Part shown: positions 35,387 through 42,962 of the stretch, piece after piece
Position numbering within the stretch: position 1 is the stretch's first letter
Layout of the letters: each line of letters opens with the position of its first letter
NCBI RefSeq assembly: GCF_009720525.1
Contig: NZ_CP043930.1
Location: 1,771,501-1,835,500 of the forward strand
Length of the DNA stretch: 64,000 nucleotides
Source: Gimesia benthica
GTDB taxonomy: Bacteria; Planctomycetota; Planctomycetia; Planctomycetales; Planctomycetaceae
Direction: 5' to 3'
The notes under the pieces: model-generated
Told to the model about the DNA's origin: nothing
The model's input: only the letters and a program-made list of their open reading frames with translations
The model's database searches: none
Position numbers and translations under genes: made by a program

Positions 35387-35601
35387 CCGTTGAACTCCGG
35401 CCCCCGGCTAAATATCCAGACTAAAGCATCCGGAATGGACTGAAACAAGACAGGTCATACTCATAGGTGCACCGAGGAGGGAAGGCAGAAGCATTTGCTG
35501 CTCGATGGATTTAACGCAATCATTTTGCTCGCAAGGCATTATATTCAGTTTATGATATTTCTCAATTAAATTCATCCCTCGTCTTAACCCGTCCATTCAT
35601 G

Positions 35602-35678
35602 TGCAGCTTATTGCAGACCCCCTGCAGGACATTGCAGCATGTCTTTAATCAAAAAACTGCAGAATCGATATTTTGCAG
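35602..35678. repeat. Helically phased TGCAG repeats, likely activator sites
   Basis: TGCAG occurs six times, starting at 35602, 35612, 35623, 35633, 35658 and 35674. The first four are spaced 10, 11 and 10 bases, one turn of the helix. They lie about 80-155 bp upstream of a sigma-54-like element and between an NtrC-type kinase/regulator pair and a porin gene. This is where bacterial enhancer-binding proteins bind. The role is inferred; the repeats are plainly visible. Confidence 0.55.
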
Positions 35679-35753
35679 GAAAAAATCAGCCGCTATCAGG
35701 GGGAAACCAATAAAAAAGGAAAAGTTTACATATCCTGCCGTCTTTAAAATCAA

Positions 35754-35774
35754 TGGAATGCAAATCGCAATCCA
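35754..35774. promoter_or_regulatory. Sigma-54-like element, near-palindromic, facing both ways
   Basis: On the plus strand TGGAATG-CAAA-TCGCA has GG and GC at the required 10-nt spacing. On the minus strand TGGATTG-CGAT-TTGCA also fits, with a perfect TTGCA. The plus-strand copy would start transcription near 35780, about 50 nt before the porin ATG. The minus-strand copy would read toward the kinase/regulator genes. Chance matches to GG-N10-GC are common, so the call rests on position as well. Confidence 0.4.
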
Positions 35775-35831
35775 AATCAGATAGTGAACCGTCCTGATTG
35801 ATGCCGGGCGGTAAATTATCCACCACATCGA

Positions 35832-37370
35832 ATGGCCCTTATTGGAATCTCAGCCATGATCAGGAATCACAATTCAGGGACAGAATCCTCTTCTCCCGCG
35901 CTAAAAATCGCGGTCAAACAACCTTCGCACATCTTCCATTGCCTCTCAAAAAGGATCGTCGCGATAGCTGGCCTGTTTGTTTTTTGTGTCTCCCCTACTC
36001 AAGCCAAGTTGCCTGAGGTACACGAGACAAACGAAAACCTCACATCTCAGCTTCAAGATCTTCAGCGACAGATCGATGAGTTAAAGTCGCAGCAGATCAT
36101 GACAGTTCAGAATATCGCCCCGCCCGCAATCGATCCCATGATGGAGGCCCCAGATGAATACGATTCTGATCTGCCTCCCTACATGTTCGGAGACTCAAAT
36201 ACTTCTCAGGATTTCCCGACAGTCAGACTCACTGGCTTCTTCCAGGCAGATGCTGTCTGGTTCAGCCAGGACAGTAAGAACATTCAGGCTGTGGGAGATG
36301 TTCAAAACGGAGCTGATTTTCGTCGTGCCCGTCTGGCTGCGACTGGGGATGCCTGGGAAAATATAGGCTACATGCTCGAAATGGACTTTGCTTTTCCCGG
36401 TCGCCCTTCATTCATGGACGTCTGGCTGGAAGTGCGAGACGTCCTGGGGGGAAATACGGTACGCGTCGGACAATACCGTCAACCGATAGGTATGGATGCA
36501 TTAACCAGTGTAAAAGAGCTGACATTCCTGGAACGTGCACTCCCCTTCGCTTTTCTCCCATTCCGACAGATTGGTGCCATGTACTTCGGAAATACAGAAG
36601 ACGAACGGTCAACCTACGCCATTTCAGGATTCCGTTATCCCACGGGCCCTTATGGTGGGAATATCGGTGACAGCGGCGGTTATGGACTCGCCACTCGACT
36701 GACTCATCTTCTCGTTGATAATGGGGATGGAAACGGGCTGGTTCATATCGGGGCAGACTACAGTTACGCCAACCCAGCCAACAACCTGATTCAATACCGC
36801 AACCAGCCCGAAGTCTTCGTGACAGAGGCTGGCGGATCCAATGTTCCGGTTGGAGTTCCGAGTGCCATGCCTCCCTTTGTAGACACGGGGTTGATTTCAG
36901 CACAAGACTATCACCTGTTCGATGCTGAACTCGCATATGCAATCGGGTCATTTTATGCACAATCAGAAGTCCTGTATTCCATCGTGCAACAGAGAAATGG
37001 CGAGGTCGACACTTTTTCTGGAGCGTACGCTCATTTCGGCTATTTCCTGACCGGAGAAACCCGGGCCTATAATCGCAAGGGGGGTGTTTTTGGACGCGTC
37101 AAACCACTCGATCCCTTCAATCGCGATGGAGGCTGTGGCGCGTGGGAAATTGCAGGACGCTGGTCGTATATTGACTTGAATGACAAATCAATCCAGGGTG
37201 GTCGAATGACCGATTTAACATTTGGCCTGAACTGGTATCTGAATCAGTTCACAAAATTTCAATTTAACTATATTCATTCATTCCTTCACAGCAGTCCAGC
37301 CGTTTACGGACCTGTCGTGAATAATTCGAATGCAGATATCTTTGCTCTTCGTGCACAGGTTGATTTCTGA
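35832..37370 (+). CDS. OprP/OprO-type porin
   Basis: 512 residues from ATG 35832, with in-frame ATG 35856 as an alternative; neither has a clear ribosome site. A signal-like hydrophobic segment [19 protein letters not shown] ends near residue 60, so the start may be further downstream than annotated. A coiled-coil segment follows ([21 protein letters not shown]), as in planctomycete porins that attach to the cell wall region. The rest is a beta-barrel of the phosphate-selective porin O/P family: [49 protein letters not shown] and a terminal aromatic residue (ALRAQVDF). It should form an outer-membrane anion channel. Upstream are phased TGCAG repeats and a sigma-54-like site, next to a divergent NtrC-type pair. 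Confidence 0.88.
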   Translation: MALIGISAMIRNHNSGTESSSPALKIAVKQPSHIFHCLSKRIVAIAGLFVFCVSPTQAKLPEVHETNENLTSQLQDLQRQIDELKSQQIMTVQNIAPPAIDPMMEAPDEYDSDLPPYMFGDSNTSQDFPTVRLTGFFQADAVWFSQDSKNIQAVGDVQNGADFRRARLAATGDAWENIGYMLEMDFAFPGRPSFMDVWLEVRDVLGGNTVRVGQYRQPIGMDALTSVKELTFLERALPFAFLPFRQIGAMYFGNTEDERSTYAISGFRYPTGPYGGNIGDSGGYGLATRLTHLLVDNGDGNGLVHIGADYSYANPANNLIQYRNQPEVFVTEAGGSNVPVGVPSAMPPFVDTGLISAQDYHLFDAELAYAIGSFYAQSEVLYSIVQQRNGEVDTFSGAYAHFGYFLTGETRAYNRKGGVFGRVKPLDPFNRDGGCGAWEIAGRWSYIDLNDKSIQGGRMTDLTFGLNWYLNQFTKFQFNYIHSFLHSSPAVYGPVVNNSNADIFALRAQVDF

Positions 37371-37451
37371 TTATTCCTGGTTGTCCAAAGTATCACAACC
37401 ATAGCCTGAATAACTAAGACCTGGTTCACTCACACAGAGCATTTCTTCTCA

Positions 37452-37479
37452 AGCTGGTTTATTATGAACCAGCTCTTTT
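37452..37479 (+). terminator. Hairpin with short T-run after porin gene
   Basis: The stem AGCTGGTT / AACCAGCT (37452-37459 and 37467-37474) has a 7-nt loop and is followed by CTTTT. It lies about 80 nt after the porin stop and is a plausible intrinsic terminator. Confidence 0.6.
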
Positions 37480-37552
37480 ACCGATTCATATCGCTTGAAC
37501 AAATTCTGCCTATGATGTCTGAGGCTCATGAGCGATTAATTCTTCGAACACA

Positions 37553-37765
37553 ATGATTTCGCTTGCTCACAAGCTAATGCCCTGGACTAACACTGCATCC
37601 CGAGAACGATCCACTGGTAAATGTAAGCGTATTTCTAGCTGTCGTATTGAATTCACGGTACTGGGGAAGCCCCTTCCTCTCGGTCTGATTAAAAAAAAGA
37701 GTGGACAAGGTCTGGGCATTATTATCTGTTCTCAGGACAGAATTCAAAAACATCTGCATAAATAG
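37553..37765 (+). CDS. Possible small gene or RNA gene ahead of a strong terminator
   Basis: A 70-codon frame with basic composition (GKCKRISSCRIEF, GLIKKKSGQG) ends exactly at the foot of a strong terminator (37766-37806). No ribosome site is seen before its ATG and the protein is not recognised. The porin already has its own terminator upstream, so the second terminator implies a separate transcript here. That transcript may be a small RNA rather than a coding gene. I rate the coding call as weak. Confidence 0.22.
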   Translation: MISLAHKLMPWTNTASRERSTGKCKRISSCRIEFTVLGKPLPLGLIKKKSGQGLGIIICSQDRIQKHLHK

Positions 37766-37806
37766 AAAAAGCAGCCCTGCAATTAATCTACAGGGCTGCT
37801 TTTTTG
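37766..37806 (+). terminator. Strong rho-independent terminator
   Basis: A 14-bp stem AAAAAGCAGCCCTG / CAGGGCTGCTTTTT (37766-37779 and 37791-37804) has an 11-nt loop and continues into T. The symmetric A and T runs would also allow function on the minus strand. No confident gene ends just before it on either strand. Confidence 0.88.
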
Positions 37807-38274
37807 AGATAACAGGAACGTGTCCGCCGCGAAGTTCAGACTCCCGGATTAAGCACGTAGTCGCCAGCCACCCATCATGCTAGCTACCCGCCAAAGTAAG
37901 CACATGAAGGTGACCGGCAAACTACGAAATATCCAGTCGAGGAACAAGACTGACCCCCCCACTTGCGTGGGCATTGGTAATGCGCAACTGATTAATTCAG
38001 GAACCAGCACGACGGAACACGACTCCTCTTATCTTGCGAAACAAAACAGTTTTTCGACGACCATAATCTTCCAACTGTTTTACTCCGCAAGTAGAAACAT
38101 AATCGAACCAGAATCAGTCACTGATTCTTCTTATTTACTCAATGGTCTTTACAACAACATGGTTTTAATGAATGAGTGGATGAGGCATAAATGAACGAAA
38201 TGGAGAGTCGTCCGGCTTACAGTCCACTCATTCATTGGTGAAGTTTTTCAGCCGTATTCTAACATCACATCGTT
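37807..38274. other. Intergenic region before carbonic anhydrase gene end
   Basis: About 470 bases. A 105-codon plus-strand frame (37877-38194) has no recognisable motif and atypical composition, so I do not call it. A run of seven C lies near 37954. A 14-bp inverted repeat is at 38167-38236, listed separately. Confidence 0.45.
38167..38236. repeat. 14-bp perfect inverted repeat
   Basis: AATGAATGAGTGGA at 38167-38180 pairs perfectly with TCCACTCATTCATT at 38223-38236 across a 42-nt spacer. It lies about 40 nt beyond the stop of the minus-strand carbonic anhydrase gene. It could be an extended 3' hairpin of that transcript or a remnant of a small mobile element. Confidence 0.6.
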
Positions 38275-39213
38275 TTATGTTTTTGCAGTTCGCTCCCTCA
38301 TCGAAAGGGTATCCCAGGTAGATTTTTCCTGCGGCCCGAGTGATTTTGTCGAGAATCTGGCAGCATCAAAGTTATCCATTTTTGAGAGATACTGAGCCAT
38401 ACTGCTGGCGACATCGTCGAGGTCAATCACACCGGGAGCATTTCCCAGTCCGAACAGCAGGGAGCCATCGCGACGTTCCAGGTCCACATGCAGAATACGA
38501 CAGGATGCCAGATCGTAGATGCCATACCAGACCGGGACAACACGTTGCAGCCTGTTGACAAATTCCTGAATTTTCCAGGCCATCGCCGCAGCATTCACAA
38601 ACACGACGGTTTTGATCAGCTTATTTCGGTCAAGCGTGAAGCGGGGCACACTTCCAGAAAGGAATCGCGTCTTCTTTCCCAGAGCTGATGCAGCAATTTC
38701 GATGGAAGGCATTACGGAATTAACTAGGGATCGGATTGAACTGTCTGCTGCAGTAATTTCCGGTCGCGGAGAAAGAAACTGATCTACGGCTACAGATACT
38801 GCATCGCAACCAGTGTGTCCCAGCACAACAACTCCCTCAAGCGTCGGTAGATTTTCAACTGCGTGTGCCAGACTCCCCAGACATTCCGCAGAAGCCACAT
38901 TTCCTGCTAACTGGATTTCATAAACCTCATTAGGACGTTGATTAAAAATATCCAGAACGGGCACTCGAGCATCAGAGCAGGCTAATACAGCAGCACGAGG
39001 AGTTTGTGGTGGAATTTCACCCAAAGCCCCAAGCTGCTCGATATAACTCTGTTTGAATTCTACAGGGCTTGTAGTGGCAGGAGTGTTACCCCTGCTCAAA
39101 GCTTCCTCCATCAACTGTTGCTCGCAGCGCAGTGTTTCCACAAATTCCATATTTCCATGGTTCAGTGATTCTTTGACGCACTGACATGTATTTGACAATG
39201 ATGTGTAATCCAT
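38275..39213 (-). CDS. Beta-class carbonic anhydrase
   Basis: 312 residues, longer than the usual 200-230. Zinc ligands and the catalytic dyad are clear: Cys79, Asp81 and Arg83 in ACSDARVP, and His133 with Cys136 in GHTGCDAV. The enzyme interconverts CO2 and bicarbonate and should be cytoplasmic. About 60 N-terminal residues (with NTCQC and LRCEQQ) precede the fold. The region after residue 225 (VPVWYGIYDLASCRILHVD) is typical of a larger beta-CA subtype, and about 50 more residues follow to the end. The gene stands alone. A sigma-54-like element lies about 190 nt upstream on the same strand, but that is weakly supported. Confidence 0.92.
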   Translation of the reverse strand: MDYTSLSNTCQCVKESLNHGNMEFVETLRCEQQLMEEALSRGNTPATTSPVEFKQSYIEQLGALGEIPPQTPRAAVLACSDARVPVLDIFNQRPNEVYEIQLAGNVASAECLGSLAHAVENLPTLEGVVVLGHTGCDAVSVAVDQFLSPRPEITAADSSIRSLVNSVMPSIEIAASALGKKTRFLSGSVPRFTLDRNKLIKTVVFVNAAAMAWKIQEFVNRLQRVVPVWYGIYDLASCRILHVDLERRDGSLLFGLGNAPGVIDLDDVASSMAQYLSKMDNFDAARFSTKSLGPQEKSTWDTLSMRERTAKT

Positions 39214-39833
39214 TTTATTAATCTCCTGAAAACGGGTAGCTGCTTCGCCTTACACATGCCCTGTTTACAAACACTCCCAGATGGTCAGGGCACACCATCG
39301 AGAGACTACCCGATTCAGATCTATCTATTTGTATTTGATACCGAAATTTTAAATCGAAAGTATGTCAGTCTGCTTGATCTGACATTAACTGCCTCTACTT
39401 GCAAGAGGCATACCGGCGCAGCAAAAATTCTTTCACTGAAGATTGAAAGATTCAGTGAGAGCCTGAAATATCAGCAATAAAAACCTACAAATTCATTTTG
39501 CTGATCGCGATTCTTCCAGCCAAAGAGTTCGGAGTTGAGCAGTATGAGACAACGATTCCATGCAACTCTTTGCAGTTCAGACGCAATATCGTGCATATAT
39601 TTTCAAGAACCGACATCATTGCCAGGTCATGCGATATCCAGGTTGTCCGTTTAACCATTTAAGAGTGAATTGGTGGAATGAATGAGATAGCGAGAGAAAA
39701 GCCGTAGATAGTACGCCCGGCCTGGCTGTCACAGAGACGGATTATTTTTCTCTCCCTGTGTAGCCCCACTCCTGTTAAGTCAGGGAGTCAGATTGATCAA
39801 CCTGTTGATGAGATATCATCAGCAGGGGGCAGG
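39214..39833. other. 620-bp intergenic region with several hairpins
   Basis: No convincing gene; a 74-codon plus-strand frame at 39256-39480 has no motif or ribosome site. Structures seen: TGCCTCT/AGAGGCA near 39390-39410, TCACTGAA/TTCAGTGA near 39428-39456, and GAGAGAAAA (39692-39700) with TTTTCTCTC (39746-39754). A further hairpin, CTGTTGATGA/TCATCAGCAG, lies near 39803-39826, just beyond the BlaI-type stop. A small RNA is possible but unproven. Confidence 0.4.
39400..39415 (-). promoter_or_regulatory. Weak sigma-54-like element upstream of carbonic anhydrase
   Basis: Read on the minus strand the site is CGGTATG-CCTC-TTGCA. The -12 half is perfect, the -24 half has GG but otherwise fits poorly, and the 10-nt spacing is correct. 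It lies about 190 nt before the carbonic anhydrase start. One such match is expected by chance in a region of this size. Confidence 0.22.
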
Positions 39834-40217
39834 CTACTGATTTTCCAGTTTCCTGATTGCCTCTTTGAGAGCATTGATATCGTCTTCTGAAATCTTCTCT
39901 TCTTCCAGAAGATTTAACATGAGGCTCGGCAGCGAGTCTTTCAGCAACACCTGCTTGATCTGGCCGAGCATCGACCGCGAGACTTCTTCTCGCGAAACCA
40001 CGGGTTGATAGATGTAAGCACGGCCGTTTTTGACTCTTTTCAAGACTTTCTTTTTTTGCACCAGAAGACTGAGGGTCGTCATCACGGTTGTATAGGCCAG
40101 ATTCCGTGGTAATGCATCACAAACATCCTGGACGCTGGCCTCTCCGAGGTCCCAGATCACATCCATCAGTTCCAGTTCATAAGGCGTCAGCCGATAGTCT
40201 TTCACAGATAAACCCAA
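39834..40217 (-). CDS. BlaI/MecI-family repressor
   Basis: 127 residues of the BlaI/MecI/CopY family. The N-terminal winged helix reads LTPYELELMDVIWDLGEASVQDV, then NLAYTTVMTTLSLLVQKKKVLKR with wing NGRAYIYQP. The C-terminal half is the helical dimerisation region. The start is TTG at 40217 in the longest frame; GTG at 40205 (MKDYRLTP) fits the family length equally well. No BlaR1-type peptidase sensor gene is adjacent, so the inducing signal is unclear. A matching operator (ACTACTAT-N4-ATAGTTGT) lies at 40358-40377, between this gene and the divergent YceI gene. A second copy precedes the polyketide synthase operon at 48286. I infer that it represses both arms of the lipid cluster and itself. 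Confidence 0.9.
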   Translation of the reverse strand: MGLSVKDYRLTPYELELMDVIWDLGEASVQDVCDALPRNLAYTTVMTTLSLLVQKKKVLKRVKNGRAYIYQPVVSREEVSRSMLGQIKQVLLKDSLPSLMLNLLEEEKISEDDINALKEAIRKLENQ

Positions 40218-40357
40218 TACAGAAGAAAGTCAGTTTATTTTCTGAACAGAGTTTAACGACTCTAAACCTCAGTTAAAACCAGTCTTCCGGCCCCCCACCC
40301 AAACATAAATCAGAGAATTTCAGCAAGGGTGTTTATGAATTTTCCAAACCGACCTTT

Positions 40358-40377
40358 ACTACTATAACAATAGTTGT
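40358..40377. promoter_or_regulatory. BlaI-type operator, copy 1
   Basis: ACTACTAT-AACA-ATAGTTGT is an inverted repeat with 7 of 8 arm bases paired. It matches the style of BlaI/MecI sites (TACTACAT..GTAGTA) known from staphylococci. It lies between the repressor gene and the YceI gene, 84 nt from the latter's ATG. The same left arm and spacing recur at 48286-48305. Confidence 0.7.
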
Positions 40378-40461
40378 TACTTTTCGCCGCAAATTGGAGG
40401 CTTTGGTAAGACATCCGCCTCTCTGCACTACTGACATAAGTTCACAGACAAGGATTGACTG

Positions 40462-41178
40462 ATGACAATTCTCGATAAAAAACAGAAGTGGTTGATTTCC
40501 ATCTGCTTGAGCACTTGCCTGATCTGGATCATTTCCGTTCGCAGTTCTCAGGGAGAAGTCCTGACAGGGGTAATCCACCACCTGTCACGAAACTCAGTTT
40601 CGCAGTCCCCGCTTCCAACAGGTAGTATCGATACCTCTTCCAGCCGCGTTTACACATATGTGGGAAAAACCGGTTTTGGACATGAGCATGCTGTGGAAGG
40701 TAAAATTAAATCGGGTTCCTTGAACCTCGGAGTCCGCAGCAATGCGGGTGAAATTATTTTCGATATGACAACCTGGCGGGCAGATACTGCTCAAGCAAGG
40801 CAATATATCGGCTTAAGCGGTACCACATCTGCATCGACCCAGAAAGATGTGAATGCCAATATGCTAGGGAGTGCAGTGCTTCATGTGCAGAAATATCCGA
40901 CAGCCACATTCGAAGTCAATTCGGCACTTCCGCTGCAACAGAAATCAAGTTCCGGCAAACCGCTCTACCAGCTAAGCGGTAAGTTCACATTGCACGGAGT
41001 GGCACGAAAAATGAACATTGTCGCAGAAGTGACAGAGAAAAAAGACTCTTATCACCTGAGAGGCAACTTCTCCATTTTACAGTCGCACTATGGAATCACT
41101 CCCTTCAGTAAGGCTTTTGGGGCAGTCGGAGTCACAGATCAATTAAAAATATATGGTGAAATTGACGTGGCCAGATAA
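40462..41178 (+). CDS. YceI-family periplasmic lipid-binding protein
   Basis: 238 residues with an N-terminal signal or anchor (hydrophobic 11-26, then SSQGEV). The body is a YceI-type lipocalin-like barrel: YTYVGKTGFGHEHAVEGKI, FDMTTWRAD, KYPTATFEVN, GKFTLHGVARKMNIVAEV and a terminal KIYGEIDV. YceI proteins bind long isoprenoid or amphiphilic lipids in the periplasm. The gene opens the plus-strand arm of the lipid cluster behind a BlaI-type operator. It is followed 52 nt on by a methyltransferase, so it may bind or carry the cluster's lipid product after export. Substrate is inferred from context. Confidence 0.88.
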   Translation: MTILDKKQKWLISICLSTCLIWIISVRSSQGEVLTGVIHHLSRNSVSQSPLPTGSIDTSSSRVYTYVGKTGFGHEHAVEGKIKSGSLNLGVRSNAGEIIFDMTTWRADTAQARQYIGLSGTTSASTQKDVNANMLGSAVLHVQKYPTATFEVNSALPLQQKSSSGKPLYQLSGKFTLHGVARKMNIVAEVTEKKDSYHLRGNFSILQSHYGITPFSKAFGAVGVTDQLKIYGEIDVAR

Positions 41179-41230
41179 CATTGATTCTTATTTTTCTTTC
41201 GCGACAACACAGTTAATACGGTAAGACAGA

Positions 41231-42106
41231 ATGATTAGTTGCCCCACGGTAGAGAAGGAAGTGATTCGCAGTCACTACAACTTGTCAACATTGTTCTATC
41301 GTCTGCTCTGGGGACGCCATATTCATCACGGACTATGGGATGAAGAACTTGCGAATTCGGAGAATCTTCAAGACAGATATCGCGCACCTGCCAAGGCACA
41401 ACAACAGTTGACGGAAACGATGGCTGAACTGATACAGATTCAGGATGGTCAGGACCTGCTTGATGTCGGTTGTGGCATGGGCGGCTCATCCATGTTTCTG
41501 TCTCAGGCATTTAAGTGTAATGTCACGGGGATCACACTCAGCCCTGTTCAAAGACGTTGGGCCAGCCTGGAAGCGTTTTTTCGTGGACAGTCCAGTCGCA
41601 CCCGCTTCCTCTGCCAGGATGCTGAGACAGCAGAATTTCCAGCGGAATCTTTTGATGTCATCTGGAGCATCGAGTGCACAGAACACTTGTTTGATAAACC
41701 AGCCTTTTTCCAGAAAGCAGCTTCCTGGCTTAGGCCTGGAGGACGAATGATTATCTGTGCCTGGCTGGCCGGCGATCAACTTGATACCGATGATGCAAAA
41801 CAAAACGTCTACGACGTCTGTGAAGGTTTCTTCTGCCCTTCACTGGGGACCGCCGCTGATTATCAATCCTGGATGGAACAGTCTGGTCTGGAATTTCATG
41901 ATTTCCACAACTGGACCAATCGCGTCAGCCAGACCTGGGAAATCTGTCATCAAAGAGTCAAAAAAACAAAAGTTCGCTGGCTGGCGAAACTCATCGATCA
42001 AAATACAGTTATGTTTCTGGATCGATTCGAAACCATTCTCAAGGCATACGAGACCGGTGCAATGCAGTATGGATGCTTCATTGCCAGCAAACCAGAAATG
42101 AAATAA
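41231..42106 (+). CDS. SAM methyltransferase, tocopherol O-methyltransferase-like
   Basis: 291 residues. The N-terminal segment SHYNLSTLFYRLLWGRHIHHGLWD is typical of the gamma-tocopherol methyltransferase group. SAM-binding motif I is LLDVGCGMGGSS, followed by GITLSPVQ, a motif II area FDVIWSIECTEHL and motif III LRPGGRMIICAWL. It should transfer methyl groups to a phenolic or quinol-type acceptor in the cytoplasm. In this operon an alkylresorcinol or related phenolic lipid is the natural candidate substrate. It sits between the YceI gene and the ICMT-like membrane methyltransferase gene (27 nt gap). Confidence 0.88.
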   Translation: MISCPTVEKEVIRSHYNLSTLFYRLLWGRHIHHGLWDEELANSENLQDRYRAPAKAQQQLTETMAELIQIQDGQDLLDVGCGMGGSSMFLSQAFKCNVTGITLSPVQRRWASLEAFFRGQSSRTRFLCQDAETAEFPAESFDVIWSIECTEHLFDKPAFFQKAASWLRPGGRMIICAWLAGDQLDTDDAKQNVYDVCEGFFCPSLGTAADYQSWMEQSGLEFHDFHNWTNRVSQTWEICHQRVKKTKVRWLAKLIDQNTVMFLDRFETILKAYETGAMQYGCFIASKPEMK

Positions 42107-42133
42107 TCAAATAACGACCTCGAGGAAGCAAGG

Positions 42134-42901
42134 ATGCGACGTTTCGTTGGTATTGTATTCGGGATCGCAACACAGTTGCTGTTCCTGATCACAGTCTGGT
42201 ACCTGTTCTGGTTTCTGAAAGAAGACTTCAGTCACCACGCAATTGGGTCTCTGGGAATTGATGCACTTCTGGCAATCCAGTTCGCGGTCGGACACAGTCT
42301 GTTGCTTTACCCCGGCATACGCACTGCTATCACGCGCAGGATTCCTTCGCAGTTCTATGGTAGTCTGTTCTGCGTGCAAACCTGTGTGGGAATTCTGTTA
42401 ACAGCATTCTGTTGGCGCAGCAGCCCCGTAGAAATCTGGAATCTGTCAGGTTGGGGAGGCTGGCTGATGACAGCCGGCTTTTATGGATCGTGGCTTACGC
42501 TGCTCTACAGTCTCAACCTGACTGGTCTGGGCTATCAGACCGGTCTCACTCAATGGTGGTACTGGCTGAGAAAACAGCCACTCCCCCGAAGGGATTTTCA
42601 ACCACGGAGTCTCTACTGCTGCCTGCGGCATCCGGTTTACCTGAGCTTCATGGGCTTACTCTGGTTCACACCTTTAATGACACTGGATCGCGCGGTTCTG
42701 ACAGGAATCTGGACGGCTTATATATTCGTGGGAAGTTATCTGAAAGATGAACGTCTCAGTTTTTATATTGGAAAACCCTATCGGGACTATCAATCCAGAG
42801 TTCCCGGTTATCCCTTCATCTTTTTTGGTCCCCTGGGAAAGCGAAAGACGAAAGTTACACCTGTAAAATCACTTGAAAAAACTCCCCTCCAGACAACCTG
42901 A
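42134..42901 (+). CDS. ICMT/NnrU-like integral membrane methyltransferase
   Basis: 255 residues with about five or six transmembrane helices. The C-terminal signature of the isoprenylcysteine methyltransferase/NnrU/methanethiol methyltransferase group is present: LRHPVYLSFMGLLWFTPLMT, then SYLKDERLSFYIGKPYRDYQ with the Asp-Glu-Arg motif that binds SAM. Relatives methylate small lipophilic thiols, carboxylates or phenols at the membrane. In Streptomyces an ICMT-like enzyme methylates phenolic lipids made by a type III polyketide synthase (srs locus, from memory), which fits this setting well. It is the third gene of the plus-strand arm, followed 61 nt on by the MMPL transporter. CGAGGAAG before the ATG is a good ribosome site. 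Confidence 0.86.
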   Translation: MRRFVGIVFGIATQLLFLITVWYLFWFLKEDFSHHAIGSLGIDALLAIQFAVGHSLLLYPGIRTAITRRIPSQFYGSLFCVQTCVGILLTAFCWRSSPVEIWNLSGWGGWLMTAGFYGSWLTLLYSLNLTGLGYQTGLTQWWYWLRKQPLPRRDFQPRSLYCCLRHPVYLSFMGLLWFTPLMTLDRAVLTGIWTAYIFVGSYLKDERLSFYIGKPYRDYQSRVPGYPFIFFGPLGKRKTKVTPVKSLEKTPLQTT

Positions 42902-42962
42902 GCTATCGAATTTTCTTCGACTCCTCTGCTTCTCATTCTCCCATTCTTAAAGTATCAGCGTC

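Noticed and set aside
37877-38194. 105-codon plus-strand frame
   Set aside because: Composition unlike neighbouring genes, no recognisable domain, and no ribosome site.
39256-39480. 74-codon plus-strand frame in the carbonic anhydrase upstream region
   Set aside because: Overlaps hairpins and a possible promoter; no motif seen.
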